DNA of 64,000 nt from the NCBI GenBank assembly GCA_964577825.1, contig CAZOBJ010000002.1:1-64000 (forward strand). Reading direction: 5' to 3'. The translations under genes were made by a program, and so were the position numbers. Below are positions 28,874 to 36,945 of this stretch, in pieces. Under the pieces are notes generated by a model, which was not told the DNA's origin, did no database searches, and saw only the letters and a program-made list of their open reading frames with translations. Origin of the DNA: CAZOBJ01 sp964577825. Its GTDB lineage: Bacteria; Planctomycetota; SZUA-567; JAFGNG01. Position 1 is the first letter of the stretch. Each line of letters begins with the position of its first letter.

Positions 28874-31831
28874 CTACCACGGCACGGACACGCGCACGGT
28901 ACGGTCGGCCTGGCCCGAGGCGTCCACCATCACCTCGCGCACGAGGCGCGGCTCGCCCGCGTCCAGGTCCCCGTCCCCGTCCGCGTCGTCCCACAAAAGC
29001 ACGGCCCGCGGCCCGGCGGGCACGGTGTACGACCCGAGGGCGCTGACCGTGCGCACCTGCCAGTTCTCGCCCGAGCGCGCGTCGACCACCACCCAGTACC
29101 GGTCCTCGTCCTGCGTGCCCCCGGAGTAGACCGCCTCGCCGTCGACCAGGACCCGGTACCCGTAGTCGTCGTTCGCGGCGCGCGCGGCGTCGCTGGCGAA
29201 CTCCACGGCCACGGTGTGCGCCTCGCCCGCCGCGTAGGTGCGGCCGAGGTCATTCACGGGCGCGCCGCCCTCGTACCGGCTGATGGCGCCCGTGCTGTCG
29301 AACATGACGGACAGTTGCCCGCCCTCGCTCGCGGACGCCGGGCTCGCGGCGTCCGGGGTCAGGCCCACGAGCAGGCTGTGCGTGGCGTCCGGCGCGATGA
29401 CCGTCCACTGCACCCGCTTGCCGGCCACGCGCCGCACGGGCACGCGGCTGAGGGCCTGGTTCGCCTCCCAAACGCCCGTGCCGGACACAAGGAGCGCCCC
29501 GGCCTCGGCGCGCACGTTGGGCACGACGCGCGCGCCGCCGCTGTACACCCGCCACAGGGCGTACCCCAGGCTGTTGTCGTTGAAGTCGTCGACCACCTCG
29601 CCGTCCACGGTCACGTCGTCCACGCGCCAGGGTCCGGCCCCGTACGCGTCCGCGGACACGTAGCCGACCGGGCCCGCCTGGTCGGCGGGCACGCCCCCGT
29701 CGGAAAACGCGGGGTAGATCTCCGTGCCGTCGAGGAGCACCCGGAACCCGGTGGTGGCGTACTCGACGGCCACGCTGTACTCCGTGTCCGGGTCGTAGTC
29801 GACCGGGCCCCCGCCGCCGGTGAGCAGGTCCGCGGGCGCGGAGCCGTCCCAGATGCGCACCGTGCCCCCGTCGTGGAACCACACTGCGAGCTGGTCGTGC
29901 GTCTCGTCCAGGTCGCCGTCAACCGCGTACAGGCCGAACATGAAGTCCTGCGGCGTGGCCGGGGTGTGCACCCGCGCCTGCACCCGCCGGCCCGTGCGCC
30001 GGGTCACGGCCCTGCGCGCCCGCACCCCGTTCGCGCCCCAGGCGGACGTGCCCGTGAGCACGAGCCCGCCGTCGGTGAACGGCGCCTCGGTCTTCTCCTC
30101 GACATTGAGCGTGCCGGGCGGCGCGCCCGCGTCGCGCACCTGCCACAGGCCGGTGAGCACCGCGGGCGCGGCGAAGTCGTCGAGCACCGTGTTCGCGAAC
30201 GCGGCCCGCCACGCAGTGCCCAGGCCGTCCTCGGTCCAGGCCCCGAGCTCGTCGAACCGGGCCGGGGTCTCGGCTTCGAGCGCGGCGTCCATGTACAGGC
30301 GCGCGCGTGTGTCGGCCAGATCGCCGCCCCGGACCTCGAACGCGATGGCCGGCGCCGCGTCCCCGGGCACGCGCCACTCGCTGTCGGCCACGCACACGGC
30401 CAGGTTGTCCAGGTTCTCGGCCGCGCTCGGGTCGTAGGTGCCCGGGGTGTTGCTCGCGGCCGGCAGGAGCGCCTGGCCGTCCGGACCCGCGCTCAGTACG
30501 TAGAGAAGTCCCGCTGCGTCCCTGTAGAAATAGAGCGGCCGGCCCCAGGCGTCCGCCAGGCGCTGCGTCTCGTTCCTCGGCGCGGGCACGTACGCGCCGC
30601 GCCACCCCACCCCGTAGCGCAAGGGCATCAGGTCGTTGTCCGGGTCCGCGTCCGTGACCGGGTCCCGGCGCCACAGGCCGCGGGGGCTGACCGCTTCAGG
30701 GTCGAAGGTCGCCCCCGTCCCCGTCCACGCGCCGCCTGTCCACTGCTCGGGGCGCCACACCCCGGCCGCGGCGTCCCACCGGTAGCGCAGGGACCAGGCC
30801 GCGCCCAAGGACTCGTAGACGTGCGGCAACCGCCCCAGGTCGCCCAGGAACCCGCCCACCACCGGCCGGCCCAGCCGGTCGCGGCGGCCCGGCGCGCCCA
30901 GGAGCCCCGCGCGCACGGCCTCCAGCCGGTCGCGCGTCGCGGACTCCAGGCTCGTGACAATGTCGCGCCACTCGTTGTGCGCGATCTTGAGGACCACGTT
31001 GTCCAGGTTCTCGTCCGAGGTGGGGTCGTAGTGCACGTACCCGGACGGGTCGGCCAGGTTCCAGGCGCTCCGCCCGTCCGGGCCTTCGGAGACGATCCAC
31101 AGCTCGCGCTGTTCGGGCACGGACCCGGCCGCGGGCGCGTAGTAGGGAAAGAAGAGCAGGCTCCGCCCCCACGCGTCCGCAAACCGGGCCTCGGTCTGGG
31201 TCTGCAAAAACCGCGCCCGGCGCACCAAGTCCCCGCTCGTGTAGTCGAGGATGTCCCCGTCGTCCGGATGCGCGTCTACCGGCGTCTGGGCGTAGGGGCC
31301 CTGCCACAGGTCGCGCAACGCCGCGGATAGGATGCGCCGCTCGAACAGGCCCAGGGGATGCAGGCGCAGGAGCGCGAGCTCGAACTCGTCTTCCGTGGTG
31401 ATGGGCTCGGGCGCCACGCTCGCAAGCGACGCGACGTGGGTGAAGCTCTCCCACCGCGCGGCGAACGCGTCCGGCGCGCCCGCGTACCCGGTGCCGACCG
31501 CGTCCGTGATCGCGCGGCCGGTGTCCGGGTCGCTGACCCGGTCGTCGGTGTAGGCCCACCGGCGCGTGTCCTCGGCCCCGGCGCCCCAGTAGAGCCGCGG
31601 CAGGCCGCTGTGGTGGGCCACATACCCGGCCGCCGCTCCCTTGCTTGACGGGGTCGCCTGCGGGGTCTCTTCGCCGCCCAGCACGCTCGTGCGCAGGCTC
31701 GCGAGCCGCGCCTGGGTGGCCTGCACCTGCTCGGTGCGGCTCACCCCCACCACGAGCGGCGCGACCATCGCGGCGAAGAACCCGAGGATCACGAGCACGA
31801 TCAACATTTCGAGTACGGTGAATGCGCGCAT
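28874..31831 (-). CDS. Giant prepilin-like protein with two pseudopilin modules and two lectin-like domains
   Basis: 985 residues, intact. The N-terminus (MRAFTVLEMLIVLVILGFF) is a very short class III leader with Ala instead of Gly before the conserved Phe; Glu is at +5. Two modules follow (about 68-290 and 300-490) with AAGYVAHHSGLPRLYWG / VVGGFLGDLGRLPHVY, LWQGPYAQTPVD, and DAWGRSLLFF / DAWGRPLYFY plus SEGPDG / SAGPDG and NLDN. Two lectin-like beta-sandwich regions (about 560-750, 755-935) begin near DDFAAPAVLTGLW and DDFNDNSLGYALWRVY. The end carries a perfect EF-hand loop (DADGDGDLDAGE). Ordinary pseudopilins have about 150-250 residues. Probably a pilus-tip or pseudopilus-tip adhesin or a substrate-binding subunit. 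Confidence 0.88.
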   Translation of the reverse strand: MRAFTVLEMLIVLVILGFFAAMVAPLVVGVSRTEQVQATQARLASLRTSVLGGEETPQATPSSKGAAAGYVAHHSGLPRLYWGAGAEDTRRWAYTDDRVSDPDTGRAITDAVGTGYAGAPDAFAARWESFTHVASLASVAPEPITTEDEFELALLRLHPLGLFERRILSAALRDLWQGPYAQTPVDAHPDDGDILDYTSGDLVRRARFLQTQTEARFADAWGRSLLFFPYYAPAAGSVPEQRELWIVSEGPDGRSAWNLADPSGYVHYDPTSDENLDNVVLKIAHNEWRDIVTSLESATRDRLEAVRAGLLGAPGRRDRLGRPVVGGFLGDLGRLPHVYESLGAAWSLRYRWDAAAGVWRPEQWTGGAWTGTGATFDPEAVSPRGLWRRDPVTDADPDNDLMPLRYGVGWRGAYVPAPRNETQRLADAWGRPLYFYRDAAGLLYVLSAGPDGQALLPAASNTPGTYDPSAAENLDNLAVCVADSEWRVPGDAAPAIAFEVRGGDLADTRARLYMDAALEAETPARFDELGAWTEDGLGTAWRAAFANTVLDDFAAPAVLTGLWQVRDAGAPPGTLNVEEKTEAPFTDGGLVLTGTSAWGANGVRARRAVTRRTGRRVQARVHTPATPQDFMFGLYAVDGDLDETHDQLAVWFHDGGTVRIWDGSAPADLLTGGGGPVDYDPDTEYSVAVEYATTGFRVLLDGTEIYPAFSDGGVPADQAGPVGYVSADAYGAGPWRVDDVTVDGEVVDDFNDNSLGYALWRVYSGGARVVPNVRAEAGALLVSGTGVWEANQALSRVPVRRVAGKRVQWTVIAPDATHSLLVGLTPDAASPASASEGGQLSVMFDSTGAISRYEGGAPVNDLGRTYAAGEAHTVAVEFASDAARAANDDYGYRVLVDGEAVYSGGTQDEDRYWVVVDARSGENWQVRTVSALGSYTVPAGPRAVLLWDDADGDGDLDAGEPRLVREVMVDASGQADRTVRVSVPW

Positions 31832-31865
31832 GCAGCCCCTACGCCGCCCGGCCCGCGCGGCCGGT

Positions 31866-32930
31866 TCAGTAGGCCGTGCCGGTGCCCGGGGTGTTGTCCA
31901 CGTGCCAGTTGCCCTCGTCCGCGGCCGACAGCCGCGCGCCCTCGGGCGAGACCACCACGAATCCGCCGGCCTGGTGCACGGCCGTGAAGTCCTCGTCCGC
32001 GACCACGAACTCGTCGCGGTCCGCGGCCCCGTCGCGGTCGCGCTCCACCCGCAGGGTCTTGGGCAGGTCGGCGCTGCCCCCGCCCGCGTCGAGCACGCGC
32101 TCGACCGTGGCCCGCAGCCGGGGCAGGGCCAGGAGGTACGTGTCCAGCCGGTAGTGGTCCTCGCGCGACAGGGCGTGCGGGCTGCGCGGCGCTGCGGCCA
32201 GGTCGCCGCCCTGCACGAGCGCGCAGTCCGGGCCCACCCCGAGCACGATCCGGTACAGGAGGTCCGGATGGCCGATGCCGTCCGCATAGGTGTCCGGAAT
32301 CCCTCCGTCGGCTGCCGTGGACTGGCCCACCGGGTCGGGCTGGACCGCGCCCGCGAGCCGGTCGCCCCAGCTCGCGAACGTGTAGTCCGCGTCCGCATCG
32401 CAGGCCCACCGGCCGGATGCGTCCGCCCCGGCACCGACCATGACGACCCGCATGCCCGCAGTCACGGGCAGCCGCCGCTGTGCGCTCGCGCCGGGCGCAT
32501 CCGCGTCCCGGGCGAGCACGGTCACCTCGTAGATGCCCAACACGTGCAGCTCGTCCGCCTCCTCGGCGCTCAGGGTGTGCAGATACGGCTTGAGGCGCTC
32601 GACGAACGCGTGGGAGAGCCACTCGGCCCCGTCCTCGGGATGGTGCGCCTCCGCGAGGGACGCGATCCGGTAGTTGTCCTCGTTCCCGGCGCCCCCGTCC
32701 GGGCCGGTGTAGAAGACCGGGCTTTGCATCCGGTTCGGCAGCTGGCCCGGGTGCACGTCCTGCCACTGGTGCACGAGGTTGGTGAGCTCGCTCAAGTTCC
32801 GGTCCGAGATCTTGCCGCTGGCGTCCTCGAACAGGTGCGCGAACCGGGGGCTGGCCATGGCGACCAGGAACCCGATCAGCACCAGGACGATGAGGAGCTC
32901 AAGCGTGGTAAAGCCCGCGTGTCTGTGCAT
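31866..32930 (-). CDS. Mid-size prepilin-like protein, lineage-specific family (second copy)
   Basis: 354 residues with a textbook class III leader: MHRHAG then FTTLELLIVLVLIGFLVAMA, Glu at +5. The globular part is paralogous to the neighbour at 33056-34192: both share GNxDNY-like/GNYD (start), DGAEW(L/I)S, LSxEEAxEL, a VVMVGAG / VVLMIGAG strand, LLYRIVLGVG / YLYRIVMGVG, and SREDHYRL(D/N)(T/K)Y followed by LPRLxAT. No GspG, H, I, J or K family can be assigned. Probable minor or major pilin of the adjacent machine. It starts 125 bases after the previous gene and ends 34 bases before the giant prepilin gene. Confidence 0.85.
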   Translation of the reverse strand: MHRHAGFTTLELLIVLVLIGFLVAMASPRFAHLFEDASGKISDRNLSELTNLVHQWQDVHPGQLPNRMQSPVFYTGPDGGAGNEDNYRIASLAEAHHPEDGAEWLSHAFVERLKPYLHTLSAEEADELHVLGIYEVTVLARDADAPGASAQRRLPVTAGMRVVMVGAGADASGRWACDADADYTFASWGDRLAGAVQPDPVGQSTAADGGIPDTYADGIGHPDLLYRIVLGVGPDCALVQGGDLAAAPRSPHALSREDHYRLDTYLLALPRLRATVERVLDAGGGSADLPKTLRVERDRDGAADRDEFVVADEDFTAVHQAGGFVVVSPEGARLSAADEGNWHVDNTPGTGTAY

Positions 32931-33055
32931 GGCGGTCTCGGCATCGAGGAGCCCGCGGCCGCGGCCGACCCCCGCAACGGGCATGCGCGACCGGCCGCTC
33001 GGTGGAACGGCCGATCGCGCGTCCGCGCTGTCCAAACGGTCGACCGCCGCGGCGG

Positions 33056-34192
33056 TCAGGTGCCCGGAACGTAGTCGTTGTCCGTCTCGGTGCCGTCGGG
33101 ACCGCCCACGTTGAGCCACAGCTCCTCCACGGTGTCCAGGAGCTTGTAGCCCTCGGGCGAGATGACCTCGAAGTCGCCGATGGCCTGCGCGCTTTGGTCG
33201 AGCCGGTCGGCCACGAGCAGGGTGTCGCGCTCCTCGGCCCCGTCCACGTTGCGGGTGACCACGAACCGCTTCGGGCAGTCGTTGGACCCGGCGAACCCGC
33301 CCGCGTGGTTCACCACGCTGCGGTTGGTGGCCTTCAGGCGCGGCAGCACCATGATGTACTTGTTGAGCCGGTAGTGGTCCTCGCGCGAGATCGCGTCCGG
33401 GCTGATCCCGGCGTTGTCCACGATCCCGTCCTTGACCAGGCTGCTCTCCTCGCCCACGCCCATGACGATCCGGTACAGGTACTCGGGGTACGCGATGCCC
33501 AGCCCGTCGTCGGGCGCGCCGCCCGGACCGCCGAGCCGGTAGTCGGGGATCGTGTCGTCGCCCACGAGGTCGTCCTGCACGTTTCCGTCCAGGACGTCGT
33601 CTGCCCAGTCGTCGTAGTCGTCCTCCGCGTGGCAGACCCACTCGTCGAACGCGTCGTTGTCGTCATCCTCGCGGCCCGCGCCGATCATCAGGACCACCAT
33701 GCCCTCCTGGACCCGGTGGAGCTTGTTCTGGGCGGGGTCTTCGGTGTAGTCGCGGTCGAGCATCTGCACGCGCGTGAGGCCCATGTCGATGAGCTCCTGG
33801 GCCTCCTCTTCGCTGAGCACGTGCCGATAGAGCTTCAGCCGGCGCATCATGCGGTAGCTGATCCACTCGGCGCCGTCCTCGTCGTTGCTTTGCTCGGCCA
33901 GCATGGGGATGTCGTAGTTCCCCAGGCCGCCGTCCAGGTCGCCGTCCGTGTCGTCGCCGGTGTAGTACACGAGATTGATCAGGTTGTTGCCGATCTCCTT
34001 GTTGCCGCGGTCCACCTGCCACATCCGGCTGAACCGCATGCTGTCCTTCTTGTTGCTGTCGCTGATCTTGCGCGTGGCGTCGTCGAACAGGCCCGCCAGC
34101 CGCGGCGCGATCATGGCCACGAAGAACCCGATGATGACCAGGATGATCAAGAGCTCCAGCGTGGTGAAACCGCGCGTTCCCTTGCTACGCAT
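33056..34192 (-). CDS. Mid-size prepilin-like protein, lineage-specific family (first copy)
   Basis: First gene of the secretion operon, 378 residues. The leader is MRSKGTRG, then FTTLELLIILVIIGFFVAMI with Glu at +5 and a hydrophobic N-helix. The globular domain is unusually acidic (for example a run of Asp/Glu around DEWVCHAEDDYDDWADD), suggesting Ca2+ binding or salt adaptation of an extracellular protein. The family is shared with 31866-32930 and is not one of the named pseudopilin types. A GTG at 34201 is in frame, but AAGGAG is spaced eight bases from the ATG at 34192. As first gene it may be the most abundant subunit. Confidence 0.85.
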   Translation of the reverse strand: MRSKGTRGFTTLELLIILVIIGFFVAMIAPRLAGLFDDATRKISDSNKKDSMRFSRMWQVDRGNKEIGNNLINLVYYTGDDTDGDLDGGLGNYDIPMLAEQSNDEDGAEWISYRMMRRLKLYRHVLSEEEAQELIDMGLTRVQMLDRDYTEDPAQNKLHRVQEGMVVLMIGAGREDDDNDAFDEWVCHAEDDYDDWADDVLDGNVQDDLVGDDTIPDYRLGGPGGAPDDGLGIAYPEYLYRIVMGVGEESSLVKDGIVDNAGISPDAISREDHYRLNKYIMVLPRLKATNRSVVNHAGGFAGSNDCPKRFVVTRNVDGAEERDTLLVADRLDQSAQAIGDFEVISPEGYKLLDTVEELWLNVGGPDGTETDNDYVPGT

Positions 34193-34347
34193 CCCCTGCA
34201 CTCCTTTCCGCTCCTACATGTGTATTACGCCAGTCTCGCGCTCCCACGAGCAGCGAGAGCTCCATACGCGCGCGCGCTTACGCGCCGGCCCGCACGGGCG
34301 CGCGCCATTGACGCCCGTCGGCCCACAGCCGCCTGGATTCCGCAGGG

Positions 34348-34376
34348 AACGTACACACCTCCACCGACTACGTCAA
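34348..34376 (-). promoter_or_regulatory. Putative promoter of the secretion/pilin operon
   Basis: Minus strand TTGACG (34376-34371), a 17-base spacer and TACGTT (34353-34348), 156 bases upstream of the first prepilin ATG. The spacing and TAC-type -10 resemble the pilB promoter at 2319-2347. Confidence 0.4.
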
Positions 34377-34514
34377 GCGGTTTCCGGTTGTGGCTGAATC
34401 GGTCCGCATCCGCAGCCCCGGGACGGAAATCCAGACACCGCCCGCTTGCGGGCCTTGACAGCCGCACGCCGCGCCCGCGCGTGGCCGCGGGCCGGGGCGG
34501 GCAGGGGTTTTCCC

Positions 34515-34543
34515 TTGCGGGCCCGAAAAGCGCGGTGTACGCT
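34515..34543 (+). promoter_or_regulatory. Putative promoter for glycerol-1-phosphate dehydrogenase
   Basis: TTGCGG (34515-34520), a 17-base spacer and TACGCT (34538-34543), 27 bases before the ATG at 34571, which has a strong AGGAGGA ribosome site. Confidence 0.4.
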
Positions 34544-34570
34544 CGCAGATTCACCCTAGGAGGAAGCCCG

Positions 34571-35518
34571 ATGGCCGCCCCAAGCCCTGAGAGCCTGTAC
34601 GGCGCCACGTTCGCCTGCGAGTGCGGCAAGACCCACACCATCGACCCGAGCGAGGTGGTCTATGCCGAGGACGCGGTCGACCGCGCGAGCGACGTGCTGG
34701 GCCGGGTCGCCTCCGGCCGGTGCGCGGCCGTGCTCATGGACGCGCGCACGCGCGAGGCCGCAGGCGCGGCCGTATCCCGGGCGCTGGCCAAGACCGGCTG
34801 GACCGTGGCCGAGGCCGTGGTCCCGGACCCGAAGCCGGGCGAGGACCCGCGCTGCGACGACGCGACCTTCGAGCGCCTCCAGGCGCAGCTCGGCCCCACG
34901 GACGTCGTTCTTCCCGTAGGCGCGGGGGTGATCAGCGACCTGGGCAAGTGGCTCGCCTGGGAGCGCGACCTGCCCTACGCCGCGTTCGCCACGGCCGCGA
35001 GCATGAACGGGTACGCCTCCGCGAACATCGCGCCGACGCTCAAGGGCGTCAAGAGCATCGTGTACGCCCGGCCGCCCAAGGCGGTGCTCAGCTCCCCTTC
35101 GGTGCTGGCCGCGGCCCCGCACAAGCTGACCGGCTCCGGCCTCGGGGACATCCTGGCCAAGTGCGTGAGCACCACGGACTGGCGGCTCAACAACCTGCTC
35201 TTCGGCGAGTACTACTGCCCGCGCGCCGCGGCGCTGATCAACGACCTGGAGCCCCTGTACCTGGACCGGCCCGAGGCGATCCGCGACCACGAGCCCGANN
35301 NNNNNNNNNNNNNNNNNNNNNNNNNNNNNNNNNNNNNNNNNNNNNNNNNNNNNNNNNNNNNNNNNNNNNNNNNNNNNNNNNNNNNNNNNNNNNNNNNNCT
35401 GCGCGCGGCCTTCGCCCACGCGCACGAGATGCGAAGCCGGTTCACGATCCTGGACCTCGCCCGGCTCGTGGGCGTGCTGCCCGGGGCCGTGGACGAGCTC
35501 GTGGACGCCTGGGCCTGA
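34571..35518 (+). CDS. egsA: sn-glycerol-1-phosphate dehydrogenase (interrupted by a gap)
   Basis: Iron-containing-alcohol-dehydrogenase-like enzyme that reduces dihydroxyacetone phosphate to sn-glycerol 1-phosphate. The 242 residues before the gap match the AraM/EgsA group: VVLPVGAGVISDLGKWLAWE (cofactor site), ATAASMNGYASANIAPTLKG, and AAPHKLTGSGLGDILAKCVSTTDWRL (metal-binding region). After the 100-N gap (35299-35398) about 40 C-terminal residues follow (FTILDLARLVGVLP). The family usually has around 390-430 residues, so the real gap is probably larger than 100 bases. The product could feed archaeal-type or AraM-type glyceryl lipids; prenyltransferase partners are not in the window. Confidence 0.9.
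   Translation: MAAPSPESLYGATFACECGKTHTIDPSEVVYAEDAVDRASDVLGRVASGRCAAVLMDARTREAAGAAVSRALAKTGWTVAEAVVPDPKPGEDPRCDDATFERLQAQLGPTDVVLPVGAGVISDLGKWLAWERDLPYAAFATAASMNGYASANIAPTLKGVKSIVYARPPKAVLSSPSVLAAAPHKLTGSGLGDILAKCVSTTDWRLNNLLFGEYYCPRAAALINDLEPLYLDRPEAIRDHEPXXXXXXXXXXXXXXXXXXXXXXXXXXXXXXXXXXLRAAFAHAHEMRSRFTILDLARLVGVLPGAVDELVDAWA
35299..35398. other. 100-N scaffold gap inside the glycerol-1-phosphate dehydrogenase gene
   Basis: Fixed-length gap with no overlap between its flanks. The missing part is judged from protein length to be several hundred bases. Confidence 0.9.
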
Positions 35519-35539
35519 GCCGCCCTGGCATGACTCCCC

Positions 35540-36898
35540 TCAGTCGTACTCCGCCTGCGTGTGCGGGTCCAGGGACGGGCCCGAGGTCGCGCGCAGCTGT
35601 ACCGGATTCTCCACCCGGCCGGGCGGGCGGCAGTTGCGGCCCTCCTGCCCCGCGCGGTAGTCGCCCAGGTCGTCGCGGGCCGCGTTCGCGAAGTCGGTGA
35701 GCCGGCGCACGACGTCCGGGCAACGCGCGGCGAGCTCGTTCTGTTCTCCGATGTCCTCGGCCAGGTTGTAGAGCTCGCCGGTGTTCACATGCAGCTTCCA
35801 CTCGCCCGCGCGCACCGCGTTCAAGGACGCGTTCGCGTAGTAGTAGAACGCCTCGTACGGCGTGGCGGCGCCCGGCTCGGCCCACAAGAGCGGGCGGATG
35901 TCGTGTCCGTCGATGATCCGGTCGCCGGGCACCTGGGCGCCGGACAGGCCCGCGAACGTGGGCAGCAGGTCCATGGTCGTGGCGAGCTCGGTGCAGGTGG
36001 CCGCCCGTGGAATGCGGCCCGGCCACTGGGCGATGCAGGGCATGCGCATGCCGCCCTCCCAGGTCTGGCCCTTCCGGCCGCGCAGGGGCGCGTTGCTGCT
36101 GCCCTTGCGGGTGGTGGAGCCGTTGTCCGAGGTGAACAGCACCAGCGTATTCTCCTCCAGCCCGCACTCGCGCAGGGTCTTGAGGATCTCGCCGGTGGAC
36201 CAGTCGATGCACTCGACCTCCGCGCCGTAGGGCCCGTTCTGCGCCCGGCGCAAAAAGTCCTCGGGCGGAAAGAGCGGCGTGTGCACGTACATGTGCGCGA
36301 AGTACAGGAAGAACGGCCCCTCGCGGTGCTCGCGGATGAACTGCTGCGCGCGCTCGGTGTACCGGTGGGTGAGCGTGGACTGGTCGGGCTCGATCTCCAC
36401 GATGTCCGTGCCCTGCATGAGCGGCAGCGGCGGGAAATCCGGGTACTCCTCGCGCACGCCCATGTCGTTGCTGTAGGGCAGGCCGAAGTAGGTGTCGAAC
36501 CCGTGTCGGTCGGGCAGGAACGGGCGCTGGTCGCCCAGGTGCCACTTGCCGATCAGCGCCGTGGCGTACCCCTGGCCGCGCAGCAGGTCGGCCACGGTCA
36601 CCTCGTCGGGCGACAGGCCCAGCGGGTCGCCCGGCCGCAGCACGCAGATGTCCGTGCCCGTGTGCAGGCCCACCCGCTTGGGGTAACACCCGGTCATCAG
36701 CGCCGCCCGGGACGGCGAGCACACCGGCTGGCCCACGTAGAAGTCCGTGAACCGCATGCCGCTCTGGGCCATGCCGTCCAGATGCGGGGTGCGGTTCACC
36801 GTCGACCCGTAGCAGCCCAGGTCGCCGTAGCCCAGGTCGTCGCAGAAGATGACCACGATGTTCGGCCGCGGCGGGGCCGCATCGTCTCGTGCAGGCAT
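35540..36898 (-). CDS. Sulfatase (type I, formylglycine-dependent)
   Basis: Predicted to remove sulfate esters from carbohydrates or small molecules. The 452-residue protein has the metal-binding CDDLGYGD (19-26), the formylglycine motif C60-S-P-S-R64 within PVCSPSRAALMTGCYPK, IGKWHLGD, and HTPLFPP plus TSDNGSTTRKGSSNAPLRG near the substrate site. The Cys requires oxidation by a formylglycine-generating enzyme that is not encoded here. There is no signal peptide before the fold, so it probably acts in the cytoplasm on imported oligosaccharides, unlike most sulfatases of polysaccharide degraders. It is last in a minus-strand run, 47 bases after the glycosidase-like gene. Confidence 0.93.
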   Translation of the reverse strand: MPARDDAAPPRPNIVVIFCDDLGYGDLGCYGSTVNRTPHLDGMAQSGMRFTDFYVGQPVCSPSRAALMTGCYPKRVGLHTGTDICVLRPGDPLGLSPDEVTVADLLRGQGYATALIGKWHLGDQRPFLPDRHGFDTYFGLPYSNDMGVREEYPDFPPLPLMQGTDIVEIEPDQSTLTHRYTERAQQFIREHREGPFFLYFAHMYVHTPLFPPEDFLRRAQNGPYGAEVECIDWSTGEILKTLRECGLEENTLVLFTSDNGSTTRKGSSNAPLRGRKGQTWEGGMRMPCIAQWPGRIPRAATCTELATTMDLLPTFAGLSGAQVPGDRIIDGHDIRPLLWAEPGAATPYEAFYYYANASLNAVRAGEWKLHVNTGELYNLAEDIGEQNELAARCPDVVRRLTDFANAARDDLGDYRAGQEGRNCRPPGRVENPVQLRATSGPSLDPHTQAEYD

Positions 36899-36945
36899 GC
36901 GTAGGTTCCTCTCCGTCCGTCAACGTTCGTGCGCGAATCCGGGGC

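Larger units (their letters stand above)
34193..34570. other. Divergent intergenic region, secretion operon / glycerol-1-phosphate dehydrogenase
   Basis: 378 bases with promoter-like sequences on both strands (34348-34376 minus, 34515-34543 plus). No credible gene is seen in it. Confidence 0.65.
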
